DNA from: Streptomyces catenulae
GTDB taxonomy: Bacteria; Actinomycetota; Actinomycetes; Streptomycetales; Streptomycetaceae
Assembly (NCBI RefSeq): GCF_000718015.1
Contig: NZ_JODY01000012.1
Span: 1 to 64,000 of the forward strand
Length of the DNA: 64,000 nucleotides
Direction of reading: 5' to 3'
Under the pieces are notes generated by a model. It was given only the letters and a program-made list of their open reading frames with translations, had not been told where the DNA came from and did no database searches. This document shows, piece after piece, positions 9,602 through 19,084 of the stretch. Both the position numbers and the translations under genes were made by a program. How positions within the stretch are numbered: position 1 is the stretch's first letter; each line of letters opens with the position of its first letter.

Positions 9602-10811
9602 TCAGTACTGCGGCGGTCCGAAGCCGCCCGGGACCGGCGGGTTGCCGGGCGGGGCGGCGGGCGGTATCGGCGGGGCCCGCCGTCGGCATCGGCGGGACCG
9701 GGCCCGCCTGCGGGGGCACGGGGGCGCCGGGGACCGGGCCGCCGGTCATCGGGCCGCCCGGCATCGGGCCGCCCGGCATCGGGACCGGCGGCTGCCAACC
9801 GGCCGGCTGCGGGCCGGGCGGGACGAAGCCGGGGGCGCCGAACTGCGCTGCGGGCGCGGGCGGCTGCCAGCCGGGGGCGACCGGCTCGCCCTTGGCCATC
9901 AGCGCGAACAGGGCGAGCGAGCCGAAGAGGTCCAGCGCCACCTCGGCGAGGGCGAGGATGCTCTGGCCCGGCGCCGCGTCGCTGATCGTGAACAGATGGC
10001 CGGAGAGCCCGGGGCCGATCACCATCAGCAGGGCGTTGGGCAGCAGCAGCGTCGCCAGGCCCAGGGCGAGGCCACGGGCGGCGGTGCCGCGGATCAGGCA
10101 GTTGAGCGCGGCGATGCCCGCCAGCACCAGCAGGACCAGCGCGTCCCAGCCGGGGGCCAGCGAGGTCAGGGACGACAGGATGCCCTTGCCCAGATAGAGG
10201 ATGAGGAAGGTGTCGCCCACACTGCCGCTCCGGACCAGCATGTACAGCTGCCAGACCACCGAGAGCAGCGCCATCGCGCCGAGGACGAGACCGCCGATGA
10301 CGCCTGCCGCCCTGGCCGGACGTACCGGCGGCAGGCTGGGCGCGGGGCGCGGCCAGGACCGCACCCCGGCGAGCAGCACGATCGCGGCGAGGAAGGTCAG
10401 CAGGGCCAGCACCAGGCTGCCGAGGAAGACCGCTTCGAACGGGTCGGCGTCGATCCGGGCGTTGCGGAACCAGCGGTTGTCACCGGTGTGGGAGCCGACG
10501 CTGATCATGGTCTGGACGGCGGTGGCGAAGGTGAAGGTGGTGGCCACGGCCATCAGACCACCGGCCGTCCGCCGCCCGGTGAACGCCGCGACGGCACCGC
10601 TCAGCTGCACCAGGGCCAGACAGAACTGCGTGGAGTTGCTGACGGTGTTGAGGCCGGGCGGACGTGCGCCCGTCCAGTAATCCCACACCGCGGGGAGGCC
10701 GAACTGCGCGAGGTCGTAGCAGAGCCAGAAGCCGGTGTAGAGGAAGAAGACCAGGCAGAACATGCCGCCCGTGATCCGTGCGCCCTTGGCCAGCGCCGTG
10801 CTCCGTGGCAT
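9602..10811 (-). pseudogene. Polytopic membrane protein with Pro-rich tail; probable single-base frameshift
   Basis: The start ATG 10811 has GGGGGACGAG just upstream. The protein has about 7-8 hydrophobic segments, then a cytoplasmic tail of Pro/Gly repeats (MPGGP units, near 9735-9785). In the given frame the tail runs from PPMPTAGP into Arg-rich sequence and would overlap the next gene by 370 bp. One base of shift at the GGGGCCC run near 9671-9680 restores a low-complexity ending (PPIPPAAPPGNPPVPGGFGPPQY) with TGA at 9602, a typical tail. The 1,210-nt span leaves a remainder of one, consistent with one extra base. Whether this is a sequencing indel or a real mutation is open. I do not recognise a function. 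Confidence 0.6.
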
Positions 10812-10911
10812 CTCGTCCCCCGATGATGGTGTGGTGTACACGCCCCGTCACCGTAACAACCCCCACTGACAGCCGCCCCCGCGAGCGCCCGCCCCCGCGG
10901 CGCACCGGACG

Positions 10912-10948
10912 CCGCCGCCCCGCCGGTCGGTGACCTGCGGGGCGGCGG
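10912..10948 (-). terminator. Hairpin after mmsA
   Basis: The arms CCGCCGCCCCG (10912-10922) and CGGGGCGGCGG (10938-10948) pair perfectly, 13 bases beyond the mmsA stop. There is no U-run, as is common for Streptomyces. Confidence 0.5.
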
Positions 10949-10960
10949 GCGGACGGTCCG

Positions 10961-12454
10961 TCAGTGGTTGCTGGGGAAACCGAGGTTGATGCCGCCGTCG
11001 GACGGGTCGGGCCAGCGGGTGGTGACGACCTTGCCGCGGGTGTAGAAGTGCACGCCGTCGTTGCCGTAGATGTGGTGGTCGCCGAAGAGCGAGTCCTTCC
11101 AGCCGCCGAAGGAGTGGTAGCCGACCGGCACCGGGATCGGGACGTTGACGCCGACCATCCCCGCCTCGACCTCCAGCTGGAAGCGGCGGGCCGCGCCGCC
11201 GTCGCGGGTGAAGATGGCGGTGCCGTTGCCCCACGGCGAGGCGTTCATCAGCGCGATGGCGTCGTCGTACGTGGCGACGCGGACGACCGACAGCACCGGG
11301 CCGAAGATCTCGTCGCGGTAGGCGTCCATCTCGGGCGTGACGTTGTCGAGCAGCGACACCCCGATCCAGTGGCCGTCCTCGAAGCCCTCGACGGTGAAGC
11401 CGGTGCCGTCGACGACGACGTCGGCGCCCTGTGCGGCGGCGCCCCGGACGTACGAGGCGACCTTGTCGCGGTGGACCTTGGTGATCAGCGGGCCCATCTC
11501 GGACGCCGGGTCGTCGCCCGGACCGATGCGGAGGGCGGCGGCGCGCTCCGTGATCTTCTCGATCAGCGGGTCGGCGGTGTCGCCGACGGCGACGACGACG
11601 GAGATCGCCATGCAGCGCTCACCGGCCGAACCGTACGCGGCGTTGATCGCCGAGTCGGCGGCGAGGTCGAGGTCGGCGTCGGGCAGCACCAGCATGTGGT
11701 TCTTGGCGCCGCCCAGCGCCTGCACCCGCTTGCCGTTGGCGGTGCCGGTGGTGTGGATGTACCTGGCGATCGGGGTGGAGCCGACGAAGGAGACCGCGGC
11801 GATGTCCGGGTGCTCCAGGATGCGGTCGACCGCGGTCTTGTCGCCGTGGACGACGTTCAGCACACCGTCGGGCAGACCCGCCTCGGCGGCCAGCTCGGCG
11901 AGCTTGAGGGCGGCGCTGGGCACCTTCTCGCTGGGCTTGAGGACGAAGGTGTTGCCGCACGCCACGGCGAGCGGGAACATCCACATCGGCACCATGGCGG
12001 GGAAGTTGAACGGCGTGATGCCGGCGACCACGCCGAGGGACTGCCGGATCGCGGCGACGTCCACCCGGGTGGAGACCTGCGTGGACAGCTCGCCCTTGAG
12101 CTTCTCGGGGATGCCGCAGGCCAGCTCGATGATCTCCAGCCCGCGCGCGACCTCGCCGAGGGCGTCGGAGTGCACCTTGCCGTGCTCGGCGGTGATCAGC
12201 CGGGCCAGCTCCTCGCGGTGGGCGGAGACCAGCTCGCGGTAGCGGAACAGCACCGAGGTGCGCTTGGCGAGGGAGCTGGTGCCCCAGGTCGCGAACGCCT
12301 CCTTGGCGGCGGCGACCGCCGCGTCGACCTCCTCCACGGAGGCGAAGGGGACCTGCTTCTCCTGGGCGCCGGTGGCCGGGTTGAACACCGGGCCGAAGTT
12401 GCCCGACACACCCTCGACGGGCTTGCCGCCGATCCAGTGGCTGATGGTCTGCAT
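10961..12454 (-). CDS. mmsA: CoA-acylating methylmalonate-semialdehyde dehydrogenase
   Basis: The 497-aa enzyme is an aldehyde dehydrogenase of the CoA-dependent MMSDH type, converting (methyl)malonate semialdehyde plus CoA and NAD+ to propionyl- or acetyl-CoA. It has the oxyanion Asn150 in TPFNFP and catalytic Cys281 in GSAGERCMA. The position of the general-base Glu of hydrolytic ALDHs is Gly (LGGAKNH), as expected for this subfamily. Directly upstream are iolD, iolB and iolC, so here it most likely does the last step of inositol degradation (IolA role); it could also serve valine catabolism. The start ATG has GAAAGG upstream. Confidence 0.93.
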   Translation of the reverse strand: MQTISHWIGGKPVEGVSGNFGPVFNPATGAQEKQVPFASVEEVDAAVAAAKEAFATWGTSSLAKRTSVLFRYRELVSAHREELARLITAEHGKVHSDALGEVARGLEIIELACGIPEKLKGELSTQVSTRVDVAAIRQSLGVVAGITPFNFPAMVPMWMFPLAVACGNTFVLKPSEKVPSAALKLAELAAEAGLPDGVLNVVHGDKTAVDRILEHPDIAAVSFVGSTPIARYIHTTGTANGKRVQALGGAKNHMLVLPDADLDLAADSAINAAYGSAGERCMAISVVVAVGDTADPLIEKITERAAALRIGPGDDPASEMGPLITKVHRDKVASYVRGAAAQGADVVVDGTGFTVEGFEDGHWIGVSLLDNVTPEMDAYRDEIFGPVLSVVRVATYDDAIALMNASPWGNGTAIFTRDGGAARRFQLEVEAGMVGVNVPIPVPVGYHSFGGWKDSLFGDHHIYGNDGVHFYTRGKVVTTRWPDPSDGGINLGFPSNH

Positions 12455-12493
12455 GCGGGGGGCCTTTCCGGTGGTGACGACTACGGGCCGATG

Positions 12494-14368
12494 TCAGAGG
12501 TGTCGGCGGCGGTCGGCGGCGTGCTGGTCGTAGGCCAGGCGCGCGGCGACCGCCGACGGACGCGTCGCGGTCTCGGCAACGGGTACATCCCACCAGGACT
12601 GGGCGCCCGGCGCGCCCGGCACTGTGTCGGCCGTTTCGGTCTCGACGTAGACACATGTGGGACGGTTCGCGCCGCGCGCCTCGGTGAGGGCGTCGCGCAG
12701 GGCGCCGACGGTGGGCGCGCGCAGCACCCGCATCCCGAGGGAGGCGGCGTTGGCGGCGAGATCGACGGGCAGCGGATCGCCGGTGTAGGTGCCGTCCGCG
12801 GCGCGGAAGCGGTAGTCGGTGCCGAAGCGTTCGCCGCCGGTCTGCTCGGAGAGACCGCCGATGGAGGCGAAGCCGTGGTTCTGGAGCAGCACCAGCGTGA
12901 ACGCGGCGCCCTCCTGGACCGCGGTGACGATCTCGGTGGGGTTCATCAGATAGGTGCCGTCGCCGACCAGGGCCCACACCGGGCGGCCGGGCGCGGCGAG
13001 GGCGACGCCGAGGGCGGCGGGGATCTCGTATCCCATGCAGGAGTAGCCGTATTCGAGGTGGTACTGGCGGCGGGAGCGGGCGCGCCAGAGCCGGTGCAGA
13101 TCGCCGGGGAGGGATCCGGCGGCGTTGACGAGGATGTCGGTGTCGTCGACGACGGCGTCGAGGGCGCCGAGCACCTGGGTCTGGGTGGGCCGGGCGTCCG
13201 GGTCGGGGGCGGCGTACGCGGCGTCGACGCGGCGCTCCCAGTCGGCCTTGGCGGTGGCGTAACCGGCCTCGTACGCGGCCTCGACGCGGTGGCCGTGCAG
13301 GGCGCGGGTGAGCGCGACGAGCCCTTCGCGGGCGTCGGCGACCAGGGGCAGCGCCGCCAGCTTGTGGGCGTCGAAGGAGGCGATGTTGAGGTTGACGAAG
13401 CGGACGGCGGGGTCGGCGAAGAGGGTGGCGGAGGCGGTGGTGAAGTCGGTGTAGCGGGTGCCGATGCCGAGGACCACGTCGGCGTCGCGGGCGAGCCCGT
13501 CGGCGGTGGCGGTGCCGGTGTGGCCGATGCCGCCGACGTCGGCGGGGTGGTCGTGGGGGAGGGCGCCCTTGCCCGCCTGGGTGGCGGCGACGGGGATGCC
13601 GGTGGCGTCGGCGAACGTCCGCAGCGCGCCCTCGGCCTCGCTGTGGTGGACGCCGCCCCCGGCGATGATCAGCGGGCGGCGGGCGGCGCGCAGCACCCTG
13701 GCCGCCGCCGAGAGGGCGTCCGGGTCGGGCCCGGGGCGGGGCACCCGCCAGATGCGGTACGTGAAGAACTCCGCGGGCCACTCGTATGCCTCGGCCTGGA
13801 CGTCCTGCGGCAGGGCGAGGGTGACGGCGCCGGTGTCGACGGGGTCGGTGAGGACCCGCATCGCCTGGAGGGCGGCCGGGATGAGCGCCTCGGGGCGGGT
13901 GATGCGGTCGAAGTAGCGGGAGACGGGGCGCAGGGCGTCGTTGACGGAGAGGTCACCGGCGTACGGGACCTCCAGTTGCTGGAGGACGGGGTCGGCGCGG
14001 CGGGTGGCGAAGGTGTCGCCGGGCAGCAGCAGGACCGGCAGGTGGTTGACGGTGGCGAGGGCGGCGCCGGTGACGAGGTTGGTGGCGCCGGGGCCGATGG
14101 AGGTGGTGACGGCCTGGGCGCGGAGCCGGTCGCTCTGGCGGGCGTAGGCGGTCGCGGCGTGGACCATGGCCTGTTCGTTACGGCCCTGGAGGAACGGCAG
14201 CGCCTGGGGGTCCTCGCGCAGCGCCTGGCCGATCCCGGCGACGTTGCCGTGGCCGAAGATGCCCCAGCAGGCGTTCACCAGGCGGTGGCGGTGGCCGTCG
14301 CGCTCGGTGTACTGGCGGGCGAGGAACCGCACCAGGGCCTGCGCGACGGTGAGGCGGAGGGTGGTCAT
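12494..14368 (-). CDS. iolD: 3D-(3,5/4)-trihydroxycyclohexane-1,2-dione hydrolase
   Basis: This 624-aa thiamine-diphosphate enzyme opens the ring of the diketo intermediate of myo-inositol degradation to give 5-deoxy-glucuronate. The N-terminal pyrimidine-binding part has a GRNEQAMVHAA segment with the activating Glu, a central domain follows, and the C-terminal part carries the GDG(TY)LMN cofactor motif. The start at 14368 (MTTLRLTVAQALVRF) matches the family; it overlaps the iolB stop as ATGA, showing coupled translation. The frame is open further upstream, but only through iolB in another frame. Confidence 0.92.
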   Translation of the reverse strand: MTTLRLTVAQALVRFLARQYTERDGHRHRLVNACWGIFGHGNVAGIGQALREDPQALPFLQGRNEQAMVHAATAYARQSDRLRAQAVTTSIGPGATNLVTGAALATVNHLPVLLLPGDTFATRRADPVLQQLEVPYAGDLSVNDALRPVSRYFDRITRPEALIPAALQAMRVLTDPVDTGAVTLALPQDVQAEAYEWPAEFFTYRIWRVPRPGPDPDALSAAARVLRAARRPLIIAGGGVHHSEAEGALRTFADATGIPVAATQAGKGALPHDHPADVGGIGHTGTATADGLARDADVVLGIGTRYTDFTTASATLFADPAVRFVNLNIASFDAHKLAALPLVADAREGLVALTRALHGHRVEAAYEAGYATAKADWERRVDAAYAAPDPDARPTQTQVLGALDAVVDDTDILVNAAGSLPGDLHRLWRARSRRQYHLEYGYSCMGYEIPAALGVALAAPGRPVWALVGDGTYLMNPTEIVTAVQEGAAFTLVLLQNHGFASIGGLSEQTGGERFGTDYRFRAADGTYTGDPLPVDLAANAASLGMRVLRAPTVGALRDALTEARGANRPTCVYVETETADTVPGAPGAQSWWDVPVAETATRPSAVAARLAYDQHAADRRRHL

Positions 14369-15300
14369 CGGGTGTCTCCCGGGGGCGCGGTGTAGCGGGG
14401 CAGGCGGGGGTCGGCGGGCAGGCCGGGCCAGGTGTCGCGGATCCAGCCGTGGTCGGGGTGGTCGCGGATCAGCCACTCGCGGGTGGCGCCGGGGCCGGCC
14501 ATGACGTTGAGGTAGTAGAGGGTGTGGCCGGGGGCGGCGATGGACGGGCCGTGCCAGCCGTCGGGGATGAGGACGGCGTCGCCGGCGCGGACCTCGGCGA
14601 GGACGTCGGTGGTGTGGCCGGGCCCGGAGGGGGTGACGCGCTGATAGCCGACGCCCGGGGTGCCGTGGGCGGGCTCGACGTCGAAGTAGTAGATCTCCTC
14701 CAGCTCGGATTCCTCGCCGGGGTGGGCGGTGTCGTGTTTGTGCGGCGGGTAGGACGACCAGTTGCCGCCGGGGGTGAGGACCTCGACGGCGATGAGCTTG
14801 TCGCAGGGGAAGGTGTCGGCGGCGGCGAAGTTGTTGACCTGGCGGGAGCAGGCCCCGGCGCCGCGCAGCTCCACGGGGACGTCGGCGGCGGCGCCACGGC
14901 GGGCGGGCAGGCGGCGGGTGCAGCGGGCCCCGGCGAGGGCGAACCGGCCGCCCGCCCTGCTGGTGAGCCGCGCGCGTGCGTCGCGCGGGACGTAGGCGAA
15001 GTCGGTGAGGCCGCCGAAGACGCTGTCGCGGCCGATGAGTTCGTACGGGGTGCCGTCGGTGGTGACGGTGCAGCCTCCGGTGAGGGGCAGCACGATCCAC
15101 TCGCTGTCCCCGGCGTCGAAGGTGTGGTGGCCGCCGGAGGGCAGGTCGAGGATGCGCAGCGAGGAGTGGCCCCAGCCCGCCCGCTCCGGCGTGATGTCCA
15201 GGGCGTACCGCCCGGCGCCGCCGTGACCTGCCGGGATGTGGAGGCCGAGGGCCCGGCCGGGGCCGGGTGCGGACGGGGATGACGCGGATACGGGGTTCAT
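14365..15300 (-). CDS. iolB: 5-deoxy-glucuronate isomerase
   Basis: The 311-aa protein is a two-lobed cupin of the IolB family, which isomerises 5-deoxy-glucuronate to 2-deoxy-5-keto-gluconate. Visible family features are DSEWIVLPLTGG in the N-terminal cupin and SSYPPHKHDT plus EEIYYFDV in the C-terminal one, which supply metal ligands (His, His, Glu). The stop overlaps the iolD start. The 157-bp gap from iolC upstream holds the short palindrome CACTGACAGTG (15322-15332) just before the gene. Confidence 0.9.
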   Translation of the reverse strand: MNPVSASSPSAPGPGRALGLHIPAGHGGAGRYALDITPERAGWGHSSLRILDLPSGGHHTFDAGDSEWIVLPLTGGCTVTTDGTPYELIGRDSVFGGLTDFAYVPRDARARLTSRAGGRFALAGARCTRRLPARRGAAADVPVELRGAGACSRQVNNFAAADTFPCDKLIAVEVLTPGGNWSSYPPHKHDTAHPGEESELEEIYYFDVEPAHGTPGVGYQRVTPSGPGHTTDVLAEVRAGDAVLIPDGWHGPSIAAPGHTLYYLNVMAGPGATREWLIRDHPDHGWIRDTWPGLPADPRLPRYTAPPGDTR

Positions 15301-15457
15301 GACCACAAGTCTCCATCCGACCACTGACAGTGAGGGATCCGCGGACGCCGCGACGGCGCCCACCCGTTCGTATGCGGCCGGGCGCGTGGCCCGGTCCGGC
15401 CGTCCGCGGCCGGGTCCCGGTGACGGCCGTCCGCCCCGGTCGCGGCGGGCGGACGGT

Positions 15458-16450
15458 TCATCGTCCGGCGAGGAACGCGTCGACCTCCGCCGTGGTCGGC
15501 ATCGCCGGTGAGCAGGCGAGTCGGGTGGCGACGAGGGCTCCGGCCGCGTTGGCGTAACGCATCGTCCGCGCCAGCTCCCAGCCGTGCAGCAGGCCGTGGC
15601 AGAGGGCGCCGCCGAAGGCGTCCCCGGCGCCGAGCCCGTTGACGACGTCGACGGGGAAGGCGGGGACCTCGGCGGTGCGGCCGTCCCGGTGGGCGGCGAG
15701 GACGCCCTTGGGGCCCTGTTTGACGACGGCGAGTTCGACGCCCGCGGCGAGCAGCGCCTCGGCGCAGGCCCGCGGGGAGCGCAGCCCGGTGGCCACCTCG
15801 GCCTCGTCGACGTTGCCGACGGCGACGGTGGCGTGGGCGAGGGCCGCCGCGTAGTGCGGGCGCGCGGCGGCCATGGCGGCGGCGCCGGTCGCCCCGCCGT
15901 CCCCGGAGGCGCCGCCCGCACCGCCCCAGAACAGCGGCCGCCAGTCGAGGTCGAGGACGGTGGGGCCGCGCCTGCCGCGGGCGGCGAGCGCGGCGAGGGT
16001 GGCGGTGCGGCTGGGTTCCTCGCACAGTCCGGTGCCGGTGACCCAGAGGATCCGGGCGGCCCGCAGCGCGTCGTGGTCCAGTTCGTCGGCGCGGAGGGTG
16101 AGGTCGGGGGCGGTGGGGCGGCGGTAGAAGTAGAGCGGGAAGTGGTCCGGCGGGAAGATCTCGCAGAACGTGACCGGGGTGGGCAGGTCGTCCACGGCGG
16201 TGACCCAGCGGTCGTCGACGCCGAACTCCCGTAGCGCCTGGTGGAGGTAGTCGCCGAAGGGGTCGCGTCCGGTGCGGCTGATGACGGCGGTGCGGCGGCC
16301 CAGGCGCGCGGCGGCCACCGCGACATTGGTGGCGGAGCCGCCGAGGAACTTCCCGAAGGTCTCCACCCGGGCGAGCGGCACGCCCGCCTGGAGGGGGTAG
16401 AGGTCCACCCCGATGCGGCCCATGGTGATGAGGTCGAACGGTTCCGGCAT
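15458..16450 (-). CDS. iolC: 5-dehydro-2-deoxygluconokinase
   Basis: This 330-aa PfkB-family kinase phosphorylates 2-deoxy-5-keto-gluconate. The N-terminal GGSATNVAVAAARLG segment and C-terminal GLGAGDAFGGAL (anion hole and catalytic Asp) are intact. I chose ATG 16450 (MPEPFDLITMG); the longer open frame adds an Arg/Pro stub. A Gly/Ala-rich loop (GGAGGASGDGG) is inserted in the middle, probably harmless. It is first in the minus-strand iolC-iolB-iolD-mmsA unit. No IolJ aldolase gene is in this window. Confidence 0.9.
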   Translation of the reverse strand: MPEPFDLITMGRIGVDLYPLQAGVPLARVETFGKFLGGSATNVAVAAARLGRRTAVISRTGRDPFGDYLHQALREFGVDDRWVTAVDDLPTPVTFCEIFPPDHFPLYFYRRPTAPDLTLRADELDHDALRAARILWVTGTGLCEEPSRTATLAALAARGRRGPTVLDLDWRPLFWGGAGGASGDGGATGAAAMAAARPHYAAALAHATVAVGNVDEAEVATGLRSPRACAEALLAAGVELAVVKQGPKGVLAAHRDGRTAEVPAFPVDVVNGLGAGDAFGGALCHGLLHGWELARTMRYANAAGALVATRLACSPAMPTTAEVDAFLAGR

Positions 16451-16809
16451 GGATCCCCTTCGCTTCGCCCGGCGCGGCACGGCGGGGCCGGGCGGTGCGC
16501 CCACGCCCCGTCGCGGGCTCAGGTCTAGTGGGGCCGCCGGACCGTGTCAACGGCCCGGCGCACCGCGCTGACCTGTACGGCGGCGGCGGTACGGGCGAGT
16601 GGCCGCACGGCTGCGGACGCCGCCCGTATCGGCAGCGACCCGGGCGGCGCCCTGCCGGAACCGCCACTTCCGCGCGGGCTCCCGGAGCGTCGTACCGGCC
16701 GGTCCTCCTGGCGGGAGGGAATCTTGACACCCCCCGGGGTGCCCGCGAGGCTGAGCCCACCACTCCCGCGCCCCCGGTCACCGCCGACCGGCGAGAGGAG
16801 AGCCGTCGC
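16451..16809. other. Divergent control region of the inositol locus (359 bp)
   Basis: This separates iolC (leftward) from the iolE-like gene (rightward). The only well-formed element I see is the rightward promoter with an inverted repeat at 16724-16752. No regulator gene lies next to it. Confidence 0.5.
16724..16752 (+). promoter_or_regulatory. Candidate promoter with internal inverted repeat (iolE-like/iolG)
   Basis: TTGACA (16724-16729) is followed after 17 bp by GAGGCT (16747-16752), a fair -35 and a weak -10. Between them lies CACCCC-CC-GGGGTG (16728-16741), which a repressor could use. The gene starts 58 bp further on, behind GAGAGGAGAG. Confidence 0.4.
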
Positions 16810-17730
16810 ATGACCGCAGCCCGTGCCGACGCGCCCGTGCTGGACCGCATCCGGGTGGGGTCCGCACCGGACTCCTGGGGCGTGTGGTTCCCCGACGACG
16901 CCCAGCAGATCCCCTGGCGGCGCTTTCTCGACGAGGTCACCGAGGCGGGCTACGACTGGATCGAGCTGGGCCCCTACGGCTATCTCCCCACCGACCCGGC
17001 GGTGCTGCGCGACGAGACCGCCCGGCGCGGCCTCGGGGTCTCGGCCGGAACGGTCTTCACCTCGCTGCACCACGGGCCCGCGGTCCGGGACGCGACCTGG
17101 GCGCAGGTCTCCCGGGTCGCCGCGCTCGCCCGGGCGACGGGCGCCGGGCATCTCGTCGCCATCCCGTCCTTCTGGCGCGACGACCGCACCGCCGAGCAGC
17201 TGGAGCCGCCCGAGCTGACGGCCGCGCAGTGGCGGCATCTCGCCGAGGGCACCGAGTGGCTGGCCCGGCGGGTCCGGGAGGAGTTCGGCCTGACGCTGGT
17301 GGTGCACCCGCACGCCGACACCCATCTCGACACCGAGGAGCACGTCACCCGCTTCCTCGACGCCACCGACTCCGACCTGGTCTCCCTCTGTCTGGACACC
17401 GGCCACTACGCCTACTGCGGCGGCGACAGCGTCGCGCTGATCCGCACCTACGGCGAACGCATCGGCTATCTCCACCTCAAGCAGGTCGACCCCGGTGTGC
17501 TCGCCGACGTCCGCGCCCGGGGCACCGCCTTCGGCCCGGCCGTCCGGCAGGGCGTGATGTGCGAACCGCCGCGCGGGGTGCCCGCGTTGCCGCCCGTCCT
17601 GGAGGCGGCGCAGGAGCTGGGCACCGCGCTCTTCGCCATCGTCGAGCAGGACATGTACCCCTGTCCGCCGGAGCAGCCGCTGCCCATCGCCCGACGCACC
17701 CGCCGCTTTCTGCGCTCCTGCGGCGCCTGA
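16810..17730 (+). CDS. iolE: Sugar phosphate isomerase/epimerase-type TIM barrel, probable inosose dehydratase
   Basis: The 306-aa protein is an AP-endonuclease-2-type TIM barrel. It opens with VGSAPDSWGVW, very like IolE/MocC proteins, and carries VVHPHADTH, CLDTGHYAYCGG and HLKQVDP, which supply the His, Asp and Glu ligands of a divalent metal. In inositol catabolism IolE dehydrates 2-keto-myo-inositol to the dione used by IolD. The context (iolG 36 bp downstream, iolCBD divergent) supports that role; an isomerase role (IolI/IolH) is the alternative. The start at 16810 has a strong Shine-Dalgarno sequence. Confidence 0.75.
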   Translation: MTAARADAPVLDRIRVGSAPDSWGVWFPDDAQQIPWRRFLDEVTEAGYDWIELGPYGYLPTDPAVLRDETARRGLGVSAGTVFTSLHHGPAVRDATWAQVSRVAALARATGAGHLVAIPSFWRDDRTAEQLEPPELTAAQWRHLAEGTEWLARRVREEFGLTLVVHPHADTHLDTEEHVTRFLDATDSDLVSLCLDTGHYAYCGGDSVALIRTYGERIGYLHLKQVDPGVLADVRARGTAFGPAVRQGVMCEPPRGVPALPPVLEAAQELGTALFAIVEQDMYPCPPEQPLPIARRTRRFLRSCGA

Positions 17731-17766
17731 GCGACGGACGGAACCGACCGCGAGCAGGAGGACGAG

Positions 17767-18780
17767 ATGCACGGAACGCTGGGGGTGGCCGTCATCGGCG
17801 CCGGGCGGATGGGCGCCGACCACGTCCGCCGGATCGACGAGGTGATCAGCGGGGCGCGGGTGGCGGCCGTCGCCGATGTGGACGGGGCCCGCGCCGAGGC
17901 GCTGGCCGACCCCATCGACGGGGCCGTGGCCTGCACCGATCCGGTGGCCGCGATGGACGCTCCGGGGGTGGACTCGGTCCTCGTCGCCTCGCCGGGGGCG
18001 GCCCATGAGGCGGCGCTGGCGGCGGCGTTCGACCGTGGTCTGCCGGTGCTCTGCGAGAAGCCGCTGACGCCGGACCCGGACTCCGCGCTGCGGGTGCTCG
18101 CCGCCGAGCAACGCCTCGGCCGCCGCCTCGTCCAACTGGGCTTCATGCGCCGCTACGACGCCGACTACCGCACCCTCAAGGCGCAGTTGGCGCGCGGTGC
18201 GTACGGCCGCCCGCTGATGCTGCACCACACCCACCGCAACGTCTCCTCGGCGCCCGGCTGCACCGACGCGCAGACGGTGCACAACTCCGCGGTGCACGAG
18301 ATCGATGTGACGCGCTGGCTGCTGGACACCGAGATCACCGCCGTACGGGTGCTGCGTCCGGCGCCCTCGGGCGGCGCTCCCGAGGGGCTGCACGATCCGC
18401 AGCTGATCGTCTTCGAGACCGCGGACGGCCACCTCGTCGACACCGAACTCTTCGTCAACTGCGGCTTCGGCTACCAGGTGTCCTGCGAGGCGGTCTGCGA
18501 GCGGGGCACCGCCCGGATCGGCGACGACCGCGGCGTCTTCGTCAACGCGGCGGGCCGCTGGGGCGGCACCATCCCGCCGGACTTCGTGGCACGCTTCGCG
18601 GGCGCGTACGACCGCCAGGTGCAGCAGTGGGTGGACGCCACCCGGCGCGGCACCGTCGAGGGCCCCGGCTGCTGGGACGGCTACGCCGCCGCGGTGGTCT
18701 GCCGGGCGGGCGTCCAGGCGCAGCGCACCGGCGAGCGGGTCCCCGTCGACCTGCCGGAACGGCCCGCGCTGTACCGCTGA
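17767..18780 (+). CDS. iolG: Gfo/Idh/MocA oxidoreductase, probable inositol 2-dehydrogenase
   Basis: The 337-aa protein has an N-terminal Rossmann fold (GAGRMGADH, residues 11-19), the family CEKPL motif (Lys98) and a downstream substrate segment [15 protein letters not shown] with the conserved Asp and His. Members oxidise sugars or cyclitols with NAD(P)+. Lying 36 bp after the iolE-like gene behind AGGAGG, it probably oxidises myo-inositol (or an isomer such as scyllo- or chiro-inositol) to an inosose, the first step of the pathway. Confidence 0.85.
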   Translation: MHGTLGVAVIGAGRMGADHVRRIDEVISGARVAAVADVDGARAEALADPIDGAVACTDPVAAMDAPGVDSVLVASPGAAHEAALAAAFDRGLPVLCEKPLTPDPDSALRVLAAEQRLGRRLVQLGFMRRYDADYRTLKAQLARGAYGRPLMLHHTHRNVSSAPGCTDAQTVHNSAVHEIDVTRWLLDTEITAVRVLRPAPSGGAPEGLHDPQLIVFETADGHLVDTELFVNCGFGYQVSCEAVCERGTARIGDDRGVFVNAAGRWGGTIPPDFVARFAGAYDRQVQQWVDATRRGTVEGPGCWDGYAAAVVCRAGVQAQRTGERVPVDLPERPALYR

Positions 18781-19084
18781 GCCGCGCCCTCCCCCGCCCG
18801 TCCGGCGCCGCCACGCGGGCGGCGGCCGCCCTGCCGCGTCCCCCGGTCCGTGGCACGTTCGCCCCATACCGACCGGTCCGTGACGATGCCCCCTCATCCC
18901 CCCTCCTCCGTAGAAAAGTTGACACACCGGACTCCGCGCCTCCGGCAACCACGGCGGGCTCGGGTGGCGTGCCCGTAGATGCACGGCATCCCGCTGCGGG
19001 TCGGTCCGGCGCAGGTACCCCCTGAGGGTGGTCGGATACGCACCATACGGATGCATGGCGCCCAACGGGGGAAAAGAGGACATC
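18781..19084. other. Intergenic, 304 bp
   Basis: A TTGACA at 18919-18924 has no convincing -10 partner. The bases just before the next gene carry GAAAAGAGGA as Shine-Dalgarno. I see no terminator for iolG and no recognisable riboswitch. Confidence 0.35.

Noticed and set aside
10964..14395. 1,143-codon plus-strand open frame opposite mmsA-iolD
   Set aside because: Low-complexity Gly/Val/Asp composition with no start signal; mirrors the real genes on the other strand.
18919..18950. Promoter at TTGACA before the peptidoglycan-binding gene
   Set aside because: No -10-like hexamer at 16-18 bp spacing.
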